From Sva-07 sp963716095 (GTDB taxonomy: Bacteria; Actinomycetota; Acidimicrobiia; Acidimicrobiales; Ilumatobacteraceae), in assembly GCA_963716095.1 (NCBI GenBank), contig CAVQSV010000010.1, positions 148,133 to 212,132 of the forward strand: 64,000 bases of DNA, in the 5' to 3' direction. The notes under the pieces are model-generated. The model had not been told where the DNA came from. It worked only from the letters and a program-made list of their open reading frames with translations, and did not search any database. Positions 57,301 to 64,000 of this stretch are shown in pieces. How positions within the stretch are numbered: the first letter of the stretch is position 1; each line of letters opens with the position of its first letter. Made by a program: the position numbers and the translations under genes.

Positions 57301-57423
57301 GCTTGGCATCGGCAGCGGTGGCATCGTCAGCCGAACGCCCGCTGGCTGCCTTCGGCCGGCTCGATCTGAAGGGGTTCGACGCTCGCAGTCGAGACCTTCG
57401 TCGTCGAACCGGCCGGCGAGTGA
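54336..57423 (+). CDS. AAA ATPase / TPR / adenylate-cyclase-domain regulator (3' frameshift)
   Basis: Large signalling protein of about 1030 residues. N-terminal P-loop: Walker A VRGEPGMGKTKLL (~39-46), Walker B SVLLVVDDLQWADEAT (~127). A long helical TPR-like middle follows. The C-terminal class III cyclase domain (~867 on) has metal Asp in VLTTDIVSSTDLTRTLGD and HTGDGMFAWF. The transition-state Asn position is Ile (GMTVIEAARLC), so activity is doubtful. GTG 54336 has GGGGAAG upstream. Near 57383 the frame shifts; the family-like end AVETFVVEPAGE stops at 57423. It lies just inside the left tRNA repeat. Confidence 0.8.
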
Positions 57424-57501
57424 TTCCAGATGTGGCACACTTGCGTGCGGGGTCGAAGCCGGTTCAACATTCGGACCCCGCTTGACTGACTGGGGGTCAG
57501 C

Positions 57502-58320
57502 ATGCCACCGATGCCGTACTACCTCGAGAAGGGGCCGATGTTCTCGGTCGTCGAGGACTACCTGAATGCGGACACCGCCCGAGCGGTCGACACACTGCGC
57601 GAGTTGCGCAAGGAGAGCGACGACCCGACGTACGTCGAACTGTGGGAGCTCGACGCATTCGGCGTCGACCAATCTCTCCGCCAAGCCGCCGCCATCGTAC
57701 GCGGAGGACTTCCGGGACAAGTGGCTGGGGATGGGTCCCGACCCATCGGCGATGATGTGGGACAACTACAGCGGTGACGTCAACGGGATCACCCGGCTGA
57801 CCATCCGAACGGCGCTGGAGGTGGCGCTCGGGGTCGCGAAGAACGAGCCGGTTCCCGACCAGCCGCCGAGGCACTGGCCGATCGATCTGTTCTGGAAGTG
57901 CGGGCAGAACTGGTTCGAGGGATGGGTCACTCATCGCCGGATGGACGCGGGTCCGCCCGGCGGGAGTACCACCGCCCGGGTCGGCATGTCGTGGTGATCT
58001 TCGCGACCCCGACGGAGGGCAGCACGGTGCTCGATCGGCCCGCCGATCACGCGCTGGTCAAGGTCGCTCCCGACTTCGAGGTGGACCCGACAAGCCTGGT
58101 CATCAACGGCGTCGAGCGCCGAGCCGGGTCGATGGTGATCACTCATCGTCACAACGAGGCCCAACCATCGTGGGCGGTCGAGGTGATACCGGTCGGACAG
58201 ACGTTCGAAGTTCGGCTCAATCCTGCCGACTACGTCGGCCAGGAGGGCCTCGTCACTGTTGCGCCGTCCGAACCCGATGGCGGTGTGCTCGCCACACCTC
58301 GACCGTTCGTAGCACCCTGA
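57502..58320 (+). CDS. Hypothetical protein in the tRNA-flanked element (two compensating frameshifts)
   Basis: Three consecutive frames form one ~272-residue protein whose total length is a multiple of three: PYYLEKGPMFSVVEDYLNAD, then from ~57690 AEDFRDKWLGMGPDPSAMMWD and LFWKCGQNWFEGWVTHRRMD, then from ~57985 VVIFATPTEGSTVLDRPADH and NPADYVGQEGLVTVAPSEPD. ATG 57502 follows GGGGGTCAG. The C-terminal part looks beta-rich. No signal peptide or family recognised. The downstream gene starts 11 bases later, so they are likely co-transcribed. Confidence 0.6.
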
Positions 58321-58330
58321 GGAGGACCTG

Positions 58331-58699
58331 ATGCCCTACACCAACGACATCTTCGATGAGGTCGTGCAAGCCGATGTCGACGAGGTTGCGCCCGGCATGG
58401 TCGATGCGATCCGCGCCTCGCTCGGCGAACAGTTCGACGTCGGCGAGCTCACGGTGCGAACCGTCCTCGTGGCCGATGGCGGGTTCACCACGATCCGATG
58501 GTCGGTCGACTGTCTCGACTCGGTGCTGGAGGATCGCCGCCGAACCAATCGAGAGCTGACCGTGCACGGAATGTCACTCGTGGGTGGCCGCTCGGAGGAG
58601 CAACTCGTCACCCACTACATCGACTGGGCTGGCGCAATGGCACAGCTCGGCATGACCACCAGTCGACCGAGCGCGGTCGACCCGCCGTCATCATCGTGA
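58331..58699 (+). CDS. NTF2/SnoaL-like protein
   Basis: 122 residues. NDIFDEVVQADVDEVAPGMVD, then TVRTVLVADGGFTTIRWSVD and the terminal HYIDWAGAMAQLGM, which matches the last strand and tail of SnoaL-like NTF2-fold proteins. No catalytic pair is obvious. ATG 58331 has GAGGAC upstream. It is the last gene before the right-hand tRNA repeat. Confidence 0.6.
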   Translation: MPYTNDIFDEVVQADVDEVAPGMVDAIRASLGEQFDVGELTVRTVLVADGGFTTIRWSVDCLDSVLEDRRRTNRELTVHGMSLVGGRSEEQLVTHYIDWAGAMAQLGMTTSRPSAVDPPSSS

Positions 58700-58785
58700 T
58701 CCACGACTGATCCGAAGCAGCAGCCGAGCCAGCGATCAGCGCCGGCCGGCGACAGCGGAGCGGCTGGACGATCTGGACGCGGGAG

Positions 58786-58865
58786 TAGGGGTCCCGGGTT
58801 CGAGTCCCGTCGTGGCCACCCCTGAACACCTGGTGCGGAGCAATCCGACCGGGGCTTCGTCGCGT
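58786..58865 (+). repeat. Right 80-bp direct repeat (tRNA-Val 3' fragment plus flank; putative att site)
   Basis: Second copy of 54104-54183. It contains only the T-arm and 3' acceptor strand; no D-arm, anticodon arm or 5' acceptor strand precedes it, so it is not a functional tRNA. The acceptor carries one change (CGTGGCC for CGTGCCC). Confidence 0.85.
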
Positions 58866-59055
58866 CTGGAGGCCGAGACCGTCGTTGACGGTGAAGACCA
58901 TCGTGCCGATGCCGGTGCCGGCCGGCCGGCCGACCGAGCGTTCCCACGCGCGATCATGAGTGGGTGCTGAGGATCGTCGAGTCGATCTGAAGTGCCGATC
59001 AGGACGGTGGCGAGCATGCCGCGGTGGAGTGGTTCTGGAGTGGTGAGCGCATCTT

Positions 59056-59323
59056 GTACGCCGAGAGATCTCGGGGATGTGGTTGTCGTGGGCGAAGACG
59101 ATGGCGGCGCTGCGATCGCCGGTCAACCGAGTCTGACCGGCCGCGAACTCGATGTGCTGGTCATGCTGGCCGACCGCTACTCCAACAAGGAGATCGCACG
59201 CCAGTTGCTGATCGCTCGGCGACGGTGAAGAAGCACACGGTCACCCTCTACGACAAACTCGATGTCCACGGACGCCAAGAGGCCGTCGCCAAAGCCCTCA
59301 CCGTCGGCTACCTGCCGGACTGA
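59056..59323 (+). pseudogene. LuxR-type helix-turn-helix remnant
   Basis: QPSLTGRELDVLVMLADRYSN and KEIARQLLIA in one frame, then from ~59215 SATVKKHTVTLYDKLDVHGRQ and AVAKALTVGYLPD in another: the C-terminal DNA-binding domain of a MalT/LuxR-type ATPase regulator. The large N-terminal part is missing. It lies about 190 bases outside the right tRNA repeat, suggesting a rearranged boundary. Confidence 0.6.
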
Positions 59324-59501
59324 CATCCAGCGGAGCCTTCGGCCTTCTCCCTGCGCTGAACTCCCGGGCGCCGACACGCAAATGGTGCGTCCTGCGGCGG
59401 CGTCAGCGGGCTGACGGTGAGGGTCAGACCGCTATGGTCCGCATCGGAACCCGTCGGCTCATCGGCCGGCGGGAGCGAGAACCACGACAGCGGAGGGAAC
59501 G

Positions 59502-60260
59502 ATGGCGACGATCGTCGGGGTGCACGGGGCCTTTCACCAATTGTGGGGTCCACACGAGGTCGCCGCACGATGGGTGCCGGCCATCCGCGACGGGCTCTGG
59601 CACGCGGGTGCAACGATCGACCCCGACGACGTGGCGATGGCCTTCTACGGCGATCTGTTCCGTTCCAACGTCGCCGACGGTCGCCCGTCCGACGACGACC
59701 TCCTGCACATCGCGCAGGATGCCGGGCTGACCGACGTGATCGAAGCGGTTGCCGGCCCGGACGGCCTGGAGGTCATCGCCAAGGCGGTCGGGAAGCAAAC
59801 GCTGCGACAGCTGATCAATCAGCTCGGCCGCTACTTCACGGACGACGAGCTGCGAGCCGTGGCGCGCGGTCGTGTCGAAGCCGTCGTCACACCGGAGCAC
59901 GGGGTGATCATCGCCCACTCGATGGGCACGGTCGTGGCCTACGAGGCGCTGTGTGAGCACCCCGAGTGGACGGTTGAGACGTTGCTCACGATCGGTTCCC
60001 CGCTCGGTGGCGACTGGGTCTTCGACCACCTCCGACCACCAGTCGCCGACGAGGTCGGGGTGTGGCCCGGCTCGATCGACCGCTGGGTCAACGTGGCGTC
60101 GGTCGGTGACCAGGCCTGCGCGGAACCGAAGCTCGCCCGTTGGTTCGGCGATCGGGTGATCGACCTGGGCGTCGACAACGGTCATCGTGCGCACGACCCC
60201 GAGCCATACCTCAACGCGCGGACCACCGGACGAGCGCTCGCGTCGGCACTCGGGAGCTGA
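59502..60260 (+). CDS. Alpha/beta hydrolase-like protein
   Basis: 252 residues. The N-terminal strand GVHGAFHQLWGPHEVAARWV with the His-Gly oxyanion motif, the nucleophile elbow VIIAHSMGTVVAYEAL near residue 138, and TIGSPLGGDWVFDHL. A candidate catalytic His is in DNGHRAHDPEPYL. The pattern resembles intracellular lipase/PGAP1-like hydrolases. ATG 59502 has GGAGGG 5 bases upstream. It is a separate transcription unit; substrate unknown. Confidence 0.75.
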   Translation: MATIVGVHGAFHQLWGPHEVAARWVPAIRDGLWHAGATIDPDDVAMAFYGDLFRSNVADGRPSDDDLLHIAQDAGLTDVIEAVAGPDGLEVIAKAVGKQTLRQLINQLGRYFTDDELRAVARGRVEAVVTPEHGVIIAHSMGTVVAYEALCEHPEWTVETLLTIGSPLGGDWVFDHLRPPVADEVGVWPGSIDRWVNVASVGDQACAEPKLARWFGDRVIDLGVDNGHRAHDPEPYLNARTTGRALASALGS

Positions 60261-60334
60261 CCGCCGCTGTTGGCCGATCGACCTCGCCGATTCTCTGCCT
60301 CCACTCGGGGCGTCGAGGAACCGGGACGGTCCGC

Positions 60335-60862
60335 TCAGCTGCGGTGTGCTCCGATCAGGACGACGCCAAGTACGGCGGGTTCTGTGCCTGGGTTTCGCCA
60401 GCGATGGCGTGTTCCGTTCTGCACCACGGTGTCGCCGGGTGAGAGTGTGACCTCGGCGCCGTCATCGAGTTCGAGCACGATCTGCCCGGACAGGACGATC
60501 TCGTCGTCGGTCGTGTCCGTGGTGTGCATCCCAGGGTCGTCGAGTTCCGTGTGCGCCATCATCCCGGGCAGCTTGGCTTCGACTTCTGCCATCGCGCCCT
60601 GCATGTCCTCGGGGTAGTCAGCTTCTTGTTCGGGGGGAATCGTGAACAGACCGAACCTGAATCCTCCAACGGGCGGAAAGTAGGCGGGCCCGTCCGGTTG
60701 CGTCCCCGCATCGGGATAGGTCTGCGGCCCGTCGGAGCCCCACAAACGGTGAAACTCTCATCCGGGCATCGCCGCAAGTGTGATCGGTGCAACCATCTCG
60801 TCGCTCGCGAAGACTGCCTTGCCGTTGCTGTCGTGGCCGGTGACGACGCATCGAACGTCCAT
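60335..60862 (-). pseudogene. Cupin domain protein with internal UGA codon
   Basis: One frame throughout: ATG 60862 (MDVRCVVTGHDSNGKAVFAS) with GGAG upstream, interrupted by TGA at 60758-60760 after LAAMPG, then EFHRLWGSDGPQTYPDAGTQ and the cupin barrel (VLSGQIVLELDDGAEVTLSPG, TVVQNGTRHRWRNPGTEPAV). A TGG tryptophan to TGA change is the simplest explanation. Without it the protein is 175 residues. The metal-site histidines of classical cupins are only partly kept (GTRHRW). Confidence 0.7.
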
Positions 60863-60874
60863 GATCTTCTCCAT

Positions 60875-61562
60875 TCCCCATGGTCGTCAGCTCATGCTGA
60901 CTCACTCGTTGTACTACATCGAGCCCGGGTCGGATTCCGGCTCCGCATTCCGCTCGGCGGACCATGTCGATCCAACGATTGGCGCACCGCCGCTTGCAGC
61001 CCGTCCGAAGGAGTTGCTCTCAAGAGGACGCATCGGATCGCGGCGGGGTCTCGCTGACCTGCCGAGTGCTGCGTGGCCGGCCGATCTGGCCGACCGGACT
61101 CCCGCAAGCAAGGCCCTGCCTTCCTCGATGCAGTCGGGGACGTCTCGCTCGAACGGCAACTTGGCGGACCTCATCTGGTGGCCGCCGCCATACCGACGAA
61201 GCGCTCAAGAGGGAAACTCGCCAGCGAACGGCACCTCCGATCGGTCATCCCCAGCGTAAGACCCCACGCGAGAACCGCGCCAGCGAACGCGTCGTCCCGA
61301 GCTCGAGAGCCGGCGAGTTGTTGCGGGTCGGCTTGTCCAACACGTAGCTCACAACGCCGCCACCGATCGCGTCCGGTTCGCTGGTCACCGGCGTGACTAT
61401 CGAGCGATGCACTCGGGCCATTACCGGGTGTCGCCCACCGCGACTTCGGGTGCGGTGTCAAGCGCTCGAGTCGCATCGGCGGCCGGGTGGGCGCGGGGTC
61501 GGTCCGACTCGGCTGGCGTTCGACGTGCAGATCGGGTGACCAAGTGGTGGCAGGCTTGCGGG
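60875..61562. other. Gap with no confident gene
   Basis: Minus-strand fragments such as RSAKLPFERDVPDCIEEGRA (60914-61174) and VTSEPDAIGGGVVSYVLDKP (~61330-61390) look faintly protein-like, but they do not join into a recognisable product. No RNA gene or hairpin stands out. Confidence 0.4.
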
Positions 61563-62198
61563 ATGGCCCGAACGCACCTTTCCGATCCGCACGCCGTAAC
61601 CACCGATGACGACCTGATCGCACTCATCGGCTCGCCTGACGAGCGGGTCAAGATCAAACTTCGCACAGAGATCGATGAAACGGCCCAAGAGTTCATCGAG
61701 CGCTCACCCTTCATCGTTGTCGCCACATGTGATGCCGACGGCCGACTCGACGCATCTCCCAAAGGAGACCCACCCGGATTCGTCCACGTGGTGGACTCCA
61801 CGACGCTCGCCATCCCCGAACGAAAGGGAAACTCGCTCGGATTCGGTCCACGGAACGTGCTCGCGACCGGCCGCATCGGGCTGATCTTCATGGTCCCCGG
61901 CCAGCGCGAGACCTATCGGATCAATGGAACGGCCCACCTGACGGGCGACCCCGAGCTGCTCGATCGGCTCGCGGTCACGGGCAAGCCGGCGCTGATGGCG
62001 ACGATCGTCGGCGTTGAGGAAGCGTTCTTCCACTGCGGGAAGGCGATGATCCGCTCCAAGCTCTGGGCCGCACCTGATGAGGCTGAAGCCGAGCGCCACC
62101 CCATCGCCAAACAGATCGGCGAACTCCTGGGCGACCAGAACCTCGTGGCGGTGGTCGCCGACGACCTCGAACAGAACTACCGGGACGACCTCTACTGA
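61563..62198 (+). CDS. Pyridoxamine 5'-phosphate oxidase-family flavoprotein (MSMEG_1061-like)
   Basis: 211 residues with the split-barrel PPOX fold: EFIERSPFIVVATCDADGRLDAS, GDPPGFVHVVDSTTLAIPERKG, NVLATGRIGLIFMVPGQRETYR and a C-terminal AFFHCGKAMIRSKLWAAPDE. This matches the FMN-dependent subfamily typified by MSMEG_1061. It likely binds FMN or F420 and reduces small molecules; not vitamin B6 synthesis. ATG 61563 is the consensus start. Isolated gene. Confidence 0.85.
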   Translation: MARTHLSDPHAVTTDDDLIALIGSPDERVKIKLRTEIDETAQEFIERSPFIVVATCDADGRLDASPKGDPPGFVHVVDSTTLAIPERKGNSLGFGPRNVLATGRIGLIFMVPGQRETYRINGTAHLTGDPELLDRLAVTGKPALMATIVGVEEAFFHCGKAMIRSKLWAAPDEAEAERHPIAKQIGELLGDQNLVAVVADDLEQNYRDDLY

Positions 62199-62408
62199 CG
62201 GACTGTGTCGTCCCGCTCGCTGGTTCGGAGACACCCGTGGATCCGCGATCCGACCCGTGGAGCAGCCTGCGACAACGGCCTCTTGTCATGGTTGACCCGT
62301 CCAGTGAACAGCTCACAACGCGATCACTGACCGTGTCCGGCTGGGGAGCCGCCGACGGGATTACTGCGCTGTGCACCTGGGCCGAGCTCGCGTGTGTCGG
62401 TCGGCGTC

Positions 62409-63317
62409 GTGGCCGGAAAGATCGACGTGTTGTCGGTCGGCTCGCGCCGCAATGAGAAGATCGTGAATGTGGACGGCGAGGAAATCCTTCAGGGTGGTGT
62501 CGCGAAACGCCGGCGCTGTGGTCCGGTCGGGTGACCACGTCTTGCGTCCCTCGAATCAACACTCGGCCTCGATCCACGCGTTCCTGACGCGCTCCGGGCA
62601 CGCGGATTCCACGGCGCTTCTGAACCGGTGTCCATCGATCCCGACGGTCGCGAACGTCTGCGCTTCGTGCCGAGCGATGTTCCGCTTCCGCCGTACCCGT
62701 CGTGGGCCCAGACCGACGAAGCGTTGGCGTCGGTCGCGGCGCTGATCCGAGGACTTCACGACACATCGATGGGGCCGTCTCTCGACGGTGCGTCGTGGAG
62801 CAGCGAACTTGCCGACGCCGACGGTGGACCAGTGATGTGCCACAACGATGTCTGCTTGGAGAACGTCGTGTTCCGAGACGGGCGCGCCGTAGCGCTCCTC
62901 GATTTCGACTTCGCCGCCCCGGGACGGCGAGAATTCGATCTCGCAGCGTTCGCACGGATGTGCGTGCCGATCGACGACGACGCCAATGCATCACGCCTGG
63001 GTTGGGCGTCGAACGACAAACCCACACGTCTTCGCGTCGTGTGCGACGCGTACGGCTGCGACGAGTCGGGACGAGCCGACGTGCTCGCTTGTCTGTCCGA
63101 TTCGATCGCCCGTGGTGGCCAGTTCGTCCGCCGACGTGCCCATCCCCGAAGCCTTGGCGAGGCGGAGTCCGGCCGGGGCATCGTCGTGTCCTGGACGCGA
63201 TGCATCGGCCTGGTCGATCTCGTCGCGCGGCGTGGCTCCGACGGGACCTCGTCAGCCCTACTTCTTCTTGGACTTCTTCTTGGACTTCTTGGCGGCCTTC
63301 TTGGACTTCTTCGCTGA
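62409..63317 (+). pseudogene. Aminoglycoside-phosphotransferase-fold protein, frameshifted
   Basis: GTG 62409 reads VAGKIDVLSVGSRRNEKIVN and VDGEEILQGGVA. The frame then changes near 62505 to AGAVVRSGDHVLRPSNQHSA and near 62595 to VSIDPDGRERLRFVPSDVPL. The catalytic part is intact: VMCHNDVCLENVVFRDGRAV (HxD...N) and ALLDFDFAAPGRREFDLAAF. After about 63120 the sequence no longer resembles the family and runs antisense over the lysine-rich gene, so the natural end is lost. Substrate unknown; resistance function is not implied. Confidence 0.65.
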
Positions 63318-63410
63318 CTTCTTGGCGGCCTTCTTGGACTTCTTCGCTGACTTCTTGTCCGACTTCTTCGCCTTCTTGTCTGCCTTCTTGGACTTCTTGT
63401 TCTTGGCCAT
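63258..63410 (-). CDS. Lysine-rich histone H1-like small basic protein
   Basis: 50 residues from ATG 63410, with AAGGAG 7 bases before it. After MAKNKKSKKADK the sequence is only Lys, Ser, Ala and one Asp, including two copies of the 11-residue unit SAKKSKKAAKK and ending KSKKKSKKK. The composition resembles the C-terminal tails of mycobacterial HupB and eukaryotic H1, so nucleic-acid binding is likely. The DNA is an imperfect tandem repeat. It overlaps the 3' end of the broken phosphotransferase on the other strand. Confidence 0.65.
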   Translation of the reverse strand: MAKNKKSKKADKKAKKSDKKSAKKSKKAAKKSAKKSKKAAKKSKKKSKKK

Positions 63411-63763
63411 CGGTCGCTCCTTCGGTTGGGTGACTCCGCGCTCCGCGGTCGAAGCTGCACTGCAACGTATTCCAGCAGATCCTGCGACAAGTTCTGCAAG
63501 CGTGGTTGCGGTGACTCTCGGTCGGTACTGATTGGTCAGTGCCGGCCTGGGAGAGAACTGCGACGACAGGATTGTCGATGAGTCACACCGAACATGGTGA
63601 GCAGGCTTCTGATCAGAGGCAACGGCGGGCCAGGTCCGGCACCGATACCAACATGGCAGGCAGGTCGTTTGCTGCCCGAACCAGCCGGCGCGAGTGGCGC
63701 AGTCGACTCCGTCTGGGTCACGCCGAAGCACCGGTACCAACACTGGACGACCTCCCCGGTCTG
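63411..63763. other. Gap with no supportable gene
   Basis: Upstream region of both the lysine-rich gene and the downstream lipoprotein gene. GGTACCAAC/GATACCAACA-type words occur twice (63645-63655 and 63733-63742), but no clear promoter is seen. Confidence 0.4.
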
Positions 63764-64000
63764 ATGCGAACGTTCGGACTGTTTCCGCTGTTGCTCGCAT
63801 CTGCGTTGATGGGAGCGTCGTGTTCTGACGACACTGGGTCGAACTCCACGGTCGAGACCTCCGTCGACGAGACCACCCAACGTCGACGGGCAGACCGCCA
63901 CGCTCGATGCTGTCAGAGCCGCCGTGATTCGCATCGAGACCAGCGGAGTCGTCGTCGAACCCGACGGTTCGTCGTCCACTCCCACCGAGACGGTCTCGGT
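63764..64000 (+). CDS. Lipoprotein, probable trypsin-like protease, 3'-truncated and frameshifted
   Basis: ATG 63764 begins MRTFGLFPLLLASALMGASC, a signal peptide with lipobox GASC, then an acidic Ser/Thr linker. Near 63882 the frame changes to VDGQTATLDAVRAAVIRIET, which resembles the first strand of secreted DegP/HtrA-type serine proteases. The gene runs off the window, so no catalytic residues can be checked. Confidence 0.5.
   Translation, partial: MRTFGLFPLLLASALMGASCSDDTGSNSTVETSVDETTQRRRADRHARCCQSRRDSHRDQRSRRRTRRFVVHSHRDGLG

Larger units (their letters stand above)
54104..58865. mobile_element. Putative 4.7-kb tRNA-Val-integrated element or remnant
   Basis: Two direct repeats containing the tRNA 3' end bracket the AAA/cyclase regulator, a 272-residue unknown protein and an NTF2-like protein, with an intact tRNA on the left. 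This is the classic footprint of tyrosine-recombinase integration into a tRNA 3' end. No integrase, excisionase or replication gene is visible inside, so it would be a mini-element mobilised in trans or a decayed island. A simple segmental duplication of the tRNA end is the alternative. Confidence 0.45.

Noticed and set aside
58740..58821. Second tRNA gene at the right repeat
   Set aside because: Only the T-arm and 3' acceptor strand are present; there is no 5' acceptor strand, D-arm or anticodon arm that could pair.
62409..63120. Antibiotic resistance gene
   Set aside because: The APH fold is shared by many house-keeping phosphotransferases; nothing in sequence or context indicates an antibiotic substrate, and the gene is broken.

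Overview
The window reads as the chromosome of a high-GC actinobacterium, most likely from the Acidimicrobiia (Ilumatobacter-like). This is inferred from content, with no database search. Two F420-type luciferase-like oxidoreductases, a PAC2 protein, a DUF2510 protein, a BldD-like regulator, TAnnnT boxes 6-10 nt before start codons and a strong G/C third-codon bias all fit. The conserved runs comEA-comEC-holA-rpsT-lepA and hrcA-dnaJ-rsmE-regulator-hemW are ordinary chromosomal backbone. G+C looks like about two thirds by eye; it was not computed.

Layout. 1-4.3 kb: a 5'-truncated fatty-acyl-AMP ligase, an F420 oxidoreductase, and a TetR regulator with a histone-deacetylase-fold enzyme. 4.4-12.7 kb: one minus-strand run of nine tightly overlapping genes. 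It holds two Gfo/Idh dehydrogenases (one with a ThuA-like extension), two hydrolase-type enzymes, a lone CysS-like domain and a complete glycine-betaine/choline-type ABC importer. 12.8-15.5 kb: a Zn/Mn ABC importer. 15.5-21.8 kb: oxidoreductase, PAC2, phosphotransferase, CnoX-like thioredoxin, PaaX regulator and fatty-acid desaturase. 21.9-27.8 kb: DNA uptake, DNA polymerase III delta, S20 and LepA. 27.8-37.7 kb: an accessory zone with truncated regulators, secreted proteins, a MazEF-type pair, small unknown genes, degenerate intergenic repeats and an MFS exporter. 37.9-42.2 kb: a very large signalling protein (BTAD, Ser/Thr kinase, STAND NTPase and WD40 propeller) broken by many frameshifts. 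42.3-54.0 kb: HTTM membrane pair, flavodoxin, MOSC, peptidase, photolyase, heat-shock cluster and hemW. 54.1-58.9 kb: a tRNA-Val gene whose 3' end and downstream flank recur 4.68 kb later. The repeats bracket an AAA/adenylate-cyclase regulator and two unknown genes, which looks like a tRNA-integrated element or its remnant. 59-64 kb: LuxR remnant, hydrolase, cupin with an internal UGA, PPOX flavoprotein, phosphotransferase, a 50-residue lysine-rich peptide and the start of a lipoprotein protease.

Single-base frameshifts are unusually common (more than 20 genes), while the conserved housekeeping genes are nearly all intact. The shifts cluster in accessory loci and are worst at 36-40 kb. Either the assembly has local indel errors or these loci are decaying. 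Where the frame changes, the coordinates given span the whole original gene and the text says so.

Most operons use 4-base ATGA/GTGA overlaps. Convergent gene pairs are separated by perfect hairpins, two of which share a GTC(A/T)GAC core.
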